From Acetivibrio alkalicellulosi (GTDB taxonomy: Bacteria > Bacillota > Clostridia > Acetivibrionales > Acetivibrionaceae), in assembly GCA_008125075.1 (NCBI GenBank), contig VLTH01000001.1, positions 557,871 through 609,858 of the forward strand: a stretch of 51,988 bases of DNA. The letters run 5' to 3'. Positions 44,949 through 51,988 of this stretch are shown here, one piece after another. A program made the position numbers and the translations under genes. The first letter of the stretch is position 1. Every line of letters starts with the position of its first letter. Under the pieces are notes generated by a model. It was not told where the DNA came from and did no database searches. It saw only the letters and a program-made list of their open reading frames with translations.

Positions 44949-45000
44949 TAAAGGGCTGTTGTGTAATGGAATTTTATTCATTGCGCTACAGCTCCTTTTT
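44949..45000 (+). terminator. Terminator
   Basis: aaagggctgttgtgtaatg pairs with cattgcgctacagctccttt with a few mismatches, followed by a T-run. Confidence 0.75.
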
Positions 45001-45170
45001 GTTAGATGTCTTGGAACAATGATAGAAATAAGAGTTTGCACAAATAAGCTAATAAGATATTTTTGCAAAAAAATCAAATATATTACTTAACTAATTAATA
45101 ATCAATAAATTTTATATAATTATATTAATCCTAGAATAATAATGTGGTAAAATTGTAGATAAGTATTGCA

Positions 45171-45234
45171 TATCTTGGTGAAAGTTGCAATCAAATAAGT
45201 AAGCACCTTAAAAAACAGAGGAAATATATCTTGT
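45171..45234 (+). repeat. Family A repeat, diverged partial copy
   Basis: Keeps the order of the family A first half: tatc, stem arm, ttgcaatcaaa, agtaag, second arm, aaacagaggaaatatatctt. Both stem arms have changed from gcagcgg/ccgctgc to ttggtg/caccttaa, keeping a ggtg/cacc core. The second hairpin is missing. It lies upstream of the nitroreductase gene in the same orientation. Confidence 0.55.
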
Positions 45235-45252
45235 CAAACCAACATAATCTAA

Positions 45253-45947
45253 AGGGTGCATGTAACAAATGTGAAGAAGAATATGCACCCTAATCTAAAC
45301 AAAAATAATAATATGGAGGGAAAAAGATGAACGACATACTAAGCAGAAGAAGTATAAGGAAATACACAAAGGATCCTGTTAAAGAAGAGGACATTAGAAG
45401 TTTATTAGAAGCAGCAATGAGTGCGCCATCAGCAGGAAATCAACAGCCCTGGCATTTTGTAGTAGTAAGTGATAAAGCAATTTTAAATAAAATAACCCAG
45501 ATTCATCCCCATGCACATATGTTAAAAGATGCTCAAGTCGCAATAATGGTTTGTGGAGATGAGAGTTTGCAAAAGCATATAGGATACTGGGTACAGGATT
45601 GTTCGGCAGCAACCCAAAATATTCTTATTGCAGCACAGTCAAAGGGTCTTGGTGCAGTGTGGCTTGGAGTTTATCCAAGAGAAGACAGAGTGGAGGGATT
45701 AAGGAATTTATTTATGATTCCATATAGTATTACTCCATTTTCAATAATTTCAATAGGTCATCCAGATGAGAAAAAGCCTCCTGCCAATAGATTTAATGAA
45801 CAGCGCATACACTATAATTTATGGTAAATAAAACAATAAAATAATTAAAAGCTTCAAGATGAGCTCTGTCTGGGTGAATTTACAGGATCTACACTGCGCA
45901 ACTTAAGTTTCTGAATGTTCTTCTTCACTTAAAAAACATGCACCCTT
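45253..45947. mobile_element. Family D element enclosing a nitroreductase gene
   Basis: Left end 45253-45284 (agggtgcatgtaacaaatgt then gaagaagaatat) and right end 45915-45947 (the reverse complement, aagggtgcatgttttttaag then tgaagaagaacat) form terminal inverted repeats of about 32 bases. The inner sequence next to the right end matches the 204-bp D element at 31206. No transposase is present, so it would move only in trans. Chance insertion of two separate D copies around the gene is an alternative. Confidence 0.5.
45327..45827 (+). CDS. Nitroreductase-family FMN-dependent oxidoreductase
   Basis: 166 residues. SRRSIRKYTKDPVKEEDI (FMN phosphate binding), LLEAAMSAPSAGNQQPWHFV, QDCSAATQNILIAAQSKGLG, AVWLGVYPREDRV and the C-terminal ISIGHPDEKKPP and FNEQRIHYN. 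Cytoplasmic; reduces nitro- or quinone-type compounds with NAD(P)H, natural substrate unknown. Ribosome binding site ggaggg. Sits inside the D-type repeat ends and is followed by a strong terminator. Confidence 0.92.
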   Translation: MNDILSRRSIRKYTKDPVKEEDIRSLLEAAMSAPSAGNQQPWHFVVVSDKAILNKITQIHPHAHMLKDAQVAIMVCGDESLQKHIGYWVQDCSAATQNILIAAQSKGLGAVWLGVYPREDRVEGLRNLFMIPYSITPFSIISIGHPDEKKPPANRFNEQRIHYNLW

Positions 45948-45968
45948 GAGTTTTTTAGATATTAACAG

Positions 45969-46008
45969 TTAATGACAAATCCAGCATAAAAGCTGGATTT
46001 GTCATTAA
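45969..46008. terminator. Bidirectional terminator
   Basis: ttaatgacaaatccagc pairs perfectly with gctggatttgtcattaa (17 bp, 6-base loop), followed by a T-run; shared by convergent genes. Confidence 0.9.
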
Positions 46009-46025
46009 TAAGAATTTTTTTAATG

Positions 46026-46424
46026 CTATTGTACATAATCATTTTTTAATAGATTTATTCTTATTAGTCTTACTAAGCCCCATGCAGCAATAGCATAGAT
46101 CATCATTGCAATTAGTGTAGCTGGCTCAAAAACAGATTGTGCTGCAAGTCCATTAGTTACAAAAGAGTCAAATATACCAGAAAAAGGAGCAATCACTATG
46201 TTGGTTATTGCGTATAAAAAAACAACAAATCCACTTAATGTATTTGCACCTAAAAGTTTAAACATAAAACGAAATGCAAGAAGCACTTCGATTACTCCAA
46301 GAGTATAATATATTCCATGTCTGCTTTTTAGGTACCACAGTGGCATTTTAAGCTCATTAACGTGATTAGCAGATTCCTTAAATTTAAACTCCTTGTCATT
46401 GTATTCATTTCGAGAATTATCCAT
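46026..46424 (-). CDS. YggT-like small membrane protein
   Basis: 132 residues from the ATG at 46424 (aggag seven bases upstream). A charged N-terminus, then two to three membrane segments: YYTLGVIEVLLAFRFMFKLL, FVVFLYAITNIVIAPFSGIF, FEPATLIAMMIYAIAAWGLV. This matches the YggT-like pattern with FxFRxxxKLLG, PFSGIF and FEPATLIAM. Role unknown; YggT proteins are tied to membrane or osmotic stress and cell division in various bacteria. Confidence 0.75.
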   Translation of the reverse strand: MDNSRNEYNDKEFKFKESANHVNELKMPLWYLKSRHGIYYTLGVIEVLLAFRFMFKLLGANTLSGFVVFLYAITNIVIAPFSGIFDSFVTNGLAAQSVFEPATLIAMMIYAIAAWGLVRLIRINLLKNDYVQ

Positions 46425-46457
46425 AACATTACTCCTATAACGAAATTTTATCAACAT

Positions 46458-46802
46458 GATGTATATTCTAGTTTTCTCAAAAATTCTGATTTCTAGTAAA
46501 CCTATTTAAACATAAAATTAAAATAAATTTTTTAATAGTAAAAAAAATCAAGGGAACTTTTTTATCAAAAGATTAAATCCTCAGGTGGGAATTTAGTGCA
46601 CTTGAGGATTTAAGGGAAAATTTCACATAAAATCTTGTGGAATAAAAAAATGATTAGCTATTAATTTTTGGGGAATTAATTAAATCAATGGAGGGGTGAT
46701 TAAAATCAAAAGATTAAAAAATAAATAAATAGTTATAGATTTAGTATTAAAAAATATAAAGCTATAAAGAAAAAACAAACACAGATTTTAAGGAGTGATT
46801 AT
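46458..46802. other. Gap between divergent genes with one hairpin
   Basis: The hairpin at 46573-46613 (ttaaatcctcaggtg / cacttgaggatttaa, one G-T pair) lies in the common upstream region, with no U-run. It may be a leader hairpin for the glycosyltransferase gene. I saw no c-di-GMP riboswitch motif. The rest is A-rich. Confidence 0.45.
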
Positions 46803-48698
46803 ATGAAGTATATATACAACAAAAAGATTGTTAATTTTTTAGTAATTTTAACTTTAGGATATGTTTTATACTATTTTTATTGGAGAGTAACCAAAACTAT
46901 AAATTACTCAGCATTGATCTTTTCGATAATTTTACTTTTAGGAGAACTATATGGAGTTTTTAACTCATTTCTTTTCTTCCTTATGACTAAAAATATTGGA
47001 AAAGAAGAAAGGGTTCAGCCCCTTGAGAGAGCAAGCGTGGATGTTTTTGTTCCTACATATAATGAAGACATAGAGGTTTTAGAAGCAACTTTAGTAGGTT
47101 CTATAAATATGAGATACAAACATACAACTTACGTTTTAGATGATGGTAATAGAGAGGAAGTTAAAAAACTTGCAGAAGATTTAGGTTGTAAGTACATTGC
47201 AAGAAATGACAACAAGCATGCAAAAGCGGGAAACATTAATGAAGCTCTCAAAAAAACAGATGGAGAATTTATTGTAATATTAGATGCAGATATGGTTCCT
47301 CAACCTGATCTTATAGAGAAAACATTAGGGTACTTTAGGGATGCTAAAACTGCTATTGTACAAATGCCACAGGAGTTTTATAATTTAGACTCGGCACAAC
47401 ATAAAAATAATTCTTCTCATTGGCATGAACAACAACTTTTCTACCATGTTATTCAACCAGGTAGAAACTCAATCAATGCAGCCTTTTGGTGTGGAAGTCC
47501 TTCGATTGTAAGAAGAGAAGCTTTAGAGAGTGTAGGAGGGGTGGCTACTGAAAGCATAACAGAGGACTTTTTAACTTCAATCCGACTTAATGCAAAAGGA
47601 TGGAAGATAAAATATCATAACGAAGCTTTGGCTTTTGGAATTGCGCCTCAATCAATCCATGCTTTTAATCTTCAAAGACTAAGGTGGGCTCAAGGTGCAA
47701 TGAAAGTTTTTAGAAGTAAAGACAATCCATTAATTGTTCCTGGATTAACAATAAAACAAAGATTAGCTCATTTTTCAGCAATATTTACTTACTTTGAATC
47801 GTATCAAAAGCTAATTTATCTATTAGTACCAGCGGTGTTTTTGTTCACAGGAATTATGCCTTTGAGAATAACAAGTGGATTTGAATTTCTTATTCATTGG
47901 GCACCATGTTTTATATTGCTTATCCTTACCAATAAGGCTTTAGGAAGAGGTTATTTTAGATACCTTGCAGTAGAAGAGTACAATATTCTCAAAATGTTTA
48001 CGTTTATAAGGGCATCATTTAGCTTGTTATTTAGAAAAAAAATATCTTTTCGTGTTACACCTAAGTCTGTTGAAAGCTCGGTGCAACAAATGGAAAAACA
48101 TGAAATATATTTACATATTATAATTTTAGCAGTTATACTTTTGTCAGTGCTTTTTGCAACTACAAACTTGATAGGTGGTACGTTTATAGTATATCCTTCA
48201 TTAACTAGTGCTTTTATTGCAGTATTCTGGTCTGTTTTTAACAGTATGCTGATATTTTTAATACTTAGAGATGTGTTAGGGAGGATTTATCATCGACATG
48301 ATTACAGGTTTCATGTACAGCTAAGTAGTAGATTAGTAGAATTAACAGGAACACAGCTATATGCCACTGTAAATGACATATCAAGCAGTGGAATTGGACT
48401 TACTGACTTAAGTGCAGATATTGTTGAAGGAAAGAGAAAAATACGAGTTTGTTTACCAGATGGTGTACTAGATGTTACAGGTTTAGTTGAATATAACAGA
48501 GAGTTAAAAGATGGTTCAAGAAGTATTGGACTTAAATTTGATAATTTATCTCAGAATGAAAAGATAAGATTACTTAATTTTCTGTATGTGATGGTACCCA
48601 GATATATTTATAATTCAATTAATAATGTAAATAATGATATTGAATACTTTGATGAGGATTACCCTGATCAAATTGTTGGAGTTTGTGATTTTAATTAG
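46803..48698 (+). CDS. Cellulose synthase-like GT2 glycosyltransferase with PilZ domain
   Basis: 631 residues. Two N-terminal membrane segments, then a GT2 domain: DVFVPTYNEDIEVLEATL, LDDGNREEV, VILDADMVPQPDL, ESITEDFLTSIRLNAKGW and QRLRWAQGAM (the D, DxD, TED and QxxRW set of processive synthases). Further membrane segments follow, then a C-terminal PilZ domain (about 500-600) with RHDYR and DISSSGIGL, the c-di-GMP-binding pattern. Probably makes an exported polysaccharide under c-di-GMP control, like BcsA; a BcsB-like partner is not adjacent. Ribosome binding site aaggag. Confidence 0.9.
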   Translation: MKYIYNKKIVNFLVILTLGYVLYYFYWRVTKTINYSALIFSIILLLGELYGVFNSFLFFLMTKNIGKEERVQPLERASVDVFVPTYNEDIEVLEATLVGSINMRYKHTTYVLDDGNREEVKKLAEDLGCKYIARNDNKHAKAGNINEALKKTDGEFIVILDADMVPQPDLIEKTLGYFRDAKTAIVQMPQEFYNLDSAQHKNNSSHWHEQQLFYHVIQPGRNSINAAFWCGSPSIVRREALESVGGVATESITEDFLTSIRLNAKGWKIKYHNEALAFGIAPQSIHAFNLQRLRWAQGAMKVFRSKDNPLIVPGLTIKQRLAHFSAIFTYFESYQKLIYLLVPAVFLFTGIMPLRITSGFEFLIHWAPCFILLILTNKALGRGYFRYLAVEEYNILKMFTFIRASFSLLFRKKISFRVTPKSVESSVQQMEKHEIYLHIIILAVILLSVLFATTNLIGGTFIVYPSLTSAFIAVFWSVFNSMLIFLILRDVLGRIYHRHDYRFHVQLSSRLVELTGTQLYATVNDISSSGIGLTDLSADIVEGKRKIRVCLPDGVLDVTGLVEYNRELKDGSRSIGLKFDNLSQNEKIRLLNFLYVMVPRYIYNSINNVNNDIEYFDEDYPDQIVGVCDFN

Positions 48699-48756
48699 TA
48701 CCCAAAATTACAGGTGGAATGCCATCAATTATAGAGTTGTTATTAACTAAGGATTA

Positions 48757-48833
48757 GCCGAAATATTACTTCCACTTTTCACGGAGCCTATTTGGCATAA
48801 AGTAAAACCTATAGTGAAGTTATATTTTCGGCA
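48757..48833 (+). repeat. Family B repeat, compact copy
   Basis: Terminal inverted repeats gccgaaatattacttccac and gtgaagttatattttcggc around a 38-base middle. The best-preserved B copy. Confidence 0.7.
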
Positions 48834-48932
48834 GTTCTAAGTAAATTAAGTTAGGTTATGGCAGGTCTTTCATTAGCACAAAGCACGTTGGCGAGGGATG
48901 AAAAGACTAAGTGGAATGAATATTTTTTAATT

Positions 48933-49050
48933 AATACATATCGCAGCGGAAGCTGCAATCAAAGTAGTAAGTTCCGCTGCGACAAACAGAGGAACTATAT
49001 CTTCTAAAAAGTTTGCTAAAAAAGCAAACTTTTTGAGAAGAATAGTATAA
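48933..49050 (+). repeat. Family A two-hairpin repeat, copy 2
   Basis: Hairpin 1 is a perfect 11-bp stem (tcgcagcggaa / ttccgctgcga). Hairpin 2 is a long stem around aaaaagtttgc / gcaaacttttt extended by ctatatcttct / gagaagaatag. Near-identical to the reverse complement of 15169-15286. It lies upstream of the membrane protein gene in the same orientation. Confidence 0.8.
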
Positions 49051-49157
49051 CTAGACGATCTTCGAAATGTGGGGAAAACGGCACATCCATGTGCCGATTA
49101 GAAAGAATGGCTTTGAAGAATATTTTGTTGGGTTACACTTTGACGGAGGAAATTTTG

Positions 49158-49745
49158 ATGAATTACATTAATAGGGTTTTTACAGTTGCACTATTGATTG
49201 CTCTGGCTGTTTGTGGAATTGGCATATTTTTGCCTTTTCACAGTGGATTTCATTTTATGAATAGGAACTTATACAATTATTTGTTTCTGATTGTTTTAGT
49301 GAATTTTTTATTTGTGTTTTTAAAAAAGTACACAATGTTGTACAAGGTTGCATCATTATGTCTGTCGATATTTATAGTATTATTAGATAGTAGAATGAAT
49401 TATATTTCTAGGTTGAATATTTTTCCATTGTTTATTGGTGTGATATTTGCAATTGCTTTTATTGTCTTATTGTTAGTAAAAGCAAATTGGAATACTGTAT
49501 TCATAGTTAACTGCATATTTATTTTCATATTTCTTAATTGGCTCGGATTATCCTATGTAAATCCTTTTTCTTCATATTTACCTACTCTAAGTGAAATGAT
49601 TATAAAAAATATAAAAGAATTGATTGAACTAAGAGGAATAGGTTATTTTATTTCAAATATAGGAGTTATTAGTGCTATTGTATTCCAATTTTTATGCATT
49701 ATATTAGATAAAAGAAATATAAAAAGAGTGAAGCAAATTATTTAA
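49158..49745 (+). CDS. Multi-pass membrane protein, unknown function
   Basis: 195 residues from ATG 49158, chosen because ggagg lies 8 bases upstream; earlier in-frame ATGs lack a site. Six or so hydrophobic segments (VFTVALLIALAVCGIGIFLP, FLIVLVNFLFVFLK, LFIGVIFAIAFIVLLLVK and others). No recognised family. Monocistronic by appearance. A family A repeat lies about 110 bases upstream. Confidence 0.65.
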   Translation: MNYINRVFTVALLIALAVCGIGIFLPFHSGFHFMNRNLYNYLFLIVLVNFLFVFLKKYTMLYKVASLCLSIFIVLLDSRMNYISRLNIFPLFIGVIFAIAFIVLLLVKANWNTVFIVNCIFIFIFLNWLGLSYVNPFSSYLPTLSEMIIKNIKELIELRGIGYFISNIGVISAIVFQFLCIILDKRNIKRVKQII

Positions 49746-49853
49746 GATGCAAGTTTCAAGGTCACAGCATCCGTGCTGATTTTGCTTCCGCGGCGTAGAT
49801 TGTGAAAGCAAGGCCTTAAAGCATTTTTACAATTGGATGAAGGGACAACTTTT

Positions 49854-50750
49854 ATGAAGGAATTTATTTTTAAAAAAATTGATGCTTTTGCTACAATAAG
49901 ATCAGATGGAAATCCAGCAGGATATATAAATCTGAAGTCAAGAGAAAGCATTGATGAGAATGAGATGCAAAGGATAGCAAGAGAATTAAAAGGCCTTGTA
50001 AATGAAGTTGGATATATTTACAAAGAAAATGAAACTACATTCTCTTTAAAATACTACTCATCTGAGCGGGAGGTTGAGTTTTGTGGACATGCAACAATTG
50101 CAATAATGTACGACATAATTAAGAATACGGCCTGCTTAATAAACAAACAGGAGATTAACATTTTAACTAATATGGGAGAGTTAATTGTAGAAAATCAAAT
50201 TTTAAGCAAAGATGCAGTTTATATTATGTCTCCAAAGCCTGAATTTAGAAAAACAAAAATTCAAAAAGAAGAGGTAGCATCTGCATTGAAAATTGATGTT
50301 GATGCTATAGATGACAAGTTTGATATATCAGTTATTAATGCAGGATTAGAAACTTTAATAGTTCCAATCAACATGCTAGATACGATACTAAATATTAATC
50401 CTAATCTTAATACATTAAAGGATTTCTGTATAGAAAAAAGTATAGATATCATTGAAGTTTTTTGTGACGAGACTTACGATAAAAAGAGTAATTTTAGAAC
50501 AAGGGTATTTGCGCCTACTTTTGGTTATTTAGAAGACCCTGCTACAGGTTCTGGTAACTCGGCATTTGGTTATTATCTTTTGAACAATAGATTATGGAAT
50601 GGTGAATCTTTAAGAATTGAACAAAATGGAACGAAGGATAGATATAATATTGTGCAACTAAAAACAAGATTTGATAATGAACAAAATAATCGGGTGCTTT
50701 TTGGTGGTGGAGCTATCACAAGAATATACGGTAAGTATATATTGACATGA
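49854..50750 (+). CDS. PhzF-family isomerase/epimerase-like protein
   Basis: 298 residues from ATG 49854 (aaggga upstream; ATG 49833 has none). The PhzF fold is recognised from KKIDAFATIRSDGNPAGY at the N-terminus, the YSSEREVEFCGHATIAIMYD block (about 65-85) and DPATGSGNSAFGYYL near the C-terminus. Members catalyse isomerisation like PhzF or DAP epimerase-related steps; the substrate here is unknown. No phenazine genes nearby, so the name should not be read as phenazine synthesis. Confidence 0.87.
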   Translation: MKEFIFKKIDAFATIRSDGNPAGYINLKSRESIDENEMQRIARELKGLVNEVGYIYKENETTFSLKYYSSEREVEFCGHATIAIMYDIIKNTACLINKQEINILTNMGELIVENQILSKDAVYIMSPKPEFRKTKIQKEEVASALKIDVDAIDDKFDISVINAGLETLIVPINMLDTILNINPNLNTLKDFCIEKSIDIIEVFCDETYDKKSNFRTRVFAPTFGYLEDPATGSGNSAFGYYLLNNRLWNGESLRIEQNGTKDRYNIVQLKTRFDNEQNNRVLFGGGAITRIYGKYILT

Positions 50751-50880
50751 CTTAGACACAGATGATATTTGAGGTCCCATCTGCAAATGGCAACGATGTA
50801 TAAAATCATGTGTTTAATAGTTATTTCTGTCGAAGAGAATAGAAAGTAAATTTTGCAGTTTTAAATAAAGGGGTGACAAT

Positions 50881-51405
50881 TTGGTTTTAAAAACAAATAT
50901 TAAAGGACTTATATTAAGAAATTATATTTTAGAAGACGCCGTATCATATGCCGAACATGCAAACAACTATAATATTTGGAAGTATTTTAGAGATGAATTT
51001 CCAAATCCATATACAATTGAAAAAGCAAAAGAGTACATAGGCAATATTTGTGATACAAATCAAAAAACTTATCTTGCTATATCATTACATGATATAGTTA
51101 TAGGTGATATACATGTTGCGCAACAAACAGATATACTTAAGTTATCAGGATTTTTAGGATATTGGTTAGCAGAAGAATTTTGGGGAAAAGGAATAATGAC
51201 AGAAGCTGTCAGGGTTTTCACAAAATACATATTTGATAATTCAGAGGTAATAAGAATATTTGCAAGGGTATTTTCAAATAATGTTGGTTCAATGAAAGTA
51301 CTAGAGAAAGCAGGGTATATTCAAGAAGGATATTTTAAAAATGCAATCATTAAGGAAGGAAAAATTTATGATCAACTTCAATATGCTAAATTAAAATCGA
51401 CATAG
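50881..51405 (+). CDS. GNAT-family N-acetyltransferase (RimJ/RimL-like)
   Basis: 174 residues, TTG start at 50881 with aagggg 7 bases upstream. LRNYILEDAVSYAEHANN, LGYWLAEEFWGKGIMTEAVR (acetyl-CoA binding region with the Q/RxxGxG-like loop), VRIFARVFSNNVGSMKVLEK and AGYIQEGYFKNAI follow the RimJ/RimL pattern that acetylates amines on proteins or small molecules. Substrate unknown. Cytoplasmic. Confidence 0.9.
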   Translation: MVLKTNIKGLILRNYILEDAVSYAEHANNYNIWKYFRDEFPNPYTIEKAKEYIGNICDTNQKTYLAISLHDIVIGDIHVAQQTDILKLSGFLGYWLAEEFWGKGIMTEAVRVFTKYIFDNSEVIRIFARVFSNNVGSMKVLEKAGYIQEGYFKNAIIKEGKIYDQLQYAKLKST

Positions 51406-51472
51406 TTTAGAATTGAGAATTTATTAGTAGGTTTTTGGGGATTTCATTTAAGTGTTAAGTGGGAGGTTTATA

Positions 51473-51907
51473 ATGTTAGATAAAAAAGATTTAGTTGCAC
51501 CCTGTGGATTGGATTGTTTCAATTGTGGAGCTTATGAAAAAAATATATCAGATATAGTCAGACAAAAATTATCTAGTATATCGGGTAAAAAACCAGATGA
51601 TGTTGTCTGTAAAGGTTGTAGGGTAACAAAAGGCAAAGATCTTCCTCTAGTAGATTGTTGTGCTACCTATCAATGCTCTCTTAAACAAAAAATAGATTTT
51701 TGCTATGAATGTGGGAATTTTCCTTGTAGTAAGTTAGCTCCATGTGCATCAAATGCGGATTTTGTTCCACAGAATATGAAAATGTATAATCTATGTAGAA
51801 TGAAAAAAGTAGGAATTGAAAAATGGATAGAAGAGACAAAGACTATAAGAGAATTATATGCAAAGGGTGAATATGTACCTGGGTGTGGACCAATTTTTAA
51901 AAATTAA
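51473..51907 (+). CDS. DUF3795 Cys-rich protein
   Basis: 144 residues from ATG 51473 (gggagg 7 bases upstream; ATG 51452 has none). The Cys pattern CGLDCFNCGAY, VCKGCR, CCATYQCSLKQ, CYECGNFPCSKL is the DUF3795 signature, a probable zinc- or iron-sulfur-binding fold of unknown function. Close to the acetyltransferase gene (68 bases). Possibly co-transcribed. Confidence 0.85.
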   Translation: MLDKKDLVAPCGLDCFNCGAYEKNISDIVRQKLSSISGKKPDDVVCKGCRVTKGKDLPLVDCCATYQCSLKQKIDFCYECGNFPCSKLAPCASNADFVPQNMKMYNLCRMKKVGIEKWIEETKTIRELYAKGEYVPGCGPIFKN

Positions 51908-51988
51908 CTAATACATACATTTGAGATATATTTTTAAGAATATTTAAGGAATCATCGTTTTGATGCTTTCTTAATAAGTCAAAAGAAA

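Larger units (their letters stand above)
48699..49157. other. 460-base gap with families B and A
   Basis: Besides the repeats at 48757-48833 and 48933-49050, holds a small hairpin cggcacat / atgtgccg at 49078-49096. No gene. Confidence 0.5.

Noticed and set aside
48933-49050. Known c-di-GMP or other named riboswitch
   Set aside because: No match to the conserved cores I know; left as an unclassified structured repeat.

Overview
The window is AT-rich DNA from a cellulolytic, cellulosome-forming clostridium, probably in or near Acetivibrio/Ruminiclostridium. The evidence is three proteins with type I dockerins (a GH5 cellulase, an expansin, and a cohesin-like/dockerin protein), a YunB sporulation protein, low-GC codon use, GGAGG-type ribosome binding sites and TTG/GTG starts. 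The genus is inferred. I saw no rRNA, tRNA, complete insertion sequence or CRISPR array.

Region 1 (1-10017) is a decaying mosaic. Large surface-type proteins built from Ig-like, VWA and peptidoglycan-binding modules end in exchangeable peptidase-like C-termini (papain-like or HExxHxxGxxD zinc peptidase). Each is followed by a small membrane protein. The zinc-peptidase copies are always followed by one membrane-protein family, and the papain-like copy by a different one. Truncated, frameshifted and chimeric copies lie between. This resembles the orphan-cassette arrays of polymorphic toxin/immunity loci, but here it is a hypothesis. A cohesin-like/dockerin protein is embedded in it.

Region 2 (10-24 kb) is mostly housekeeping and envelope: a lipoprotein behind a paired palindrome, a LOG-family hydrolase, an IscU-like/GGGtGRT protein pair, a TadG-like pilus protein, glutamate 5-kinase, two tandem TolC-like proteins, class A PBP, an XRE regulator, YunB, and a bactofilin. 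A 64-bp repeat array separates the bactofilin from an M23 peptidase.

Region 3 (25-36.5 kb) holds a fused relic of two cobalamin genes (cbiC and cbiF), a prepilin-like protein, a four-LysM protein, a cbiJ/precorrin-2 dehydrogenase/hemB tetrapyrrole cluster, an ECF sigma factor with its probable anti-sigma, a DUF116 protein and a DEAD-box helicase.

Region 4 (36.6-52 kb) holds the GH5-dockerin cellulase, an LTA-synthase-like sulfatase, pyruvate kinase, the dockerin-expansin, small regulators, a nitroreductase inside a repeat-bounded element, a PilZ glycosyltransferase, PhzF, GNAT and DUF3795 proteins.

Several families of short structured repeats are scattered between genes. Family A has two hairpins, B has terminal inverted repeats, C is the 64-bp unit, and D is an element with ~32-bp terminal inverted repeats. 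One A copy sits inside a B copy, and one D element encloses the nitroreductase gene.
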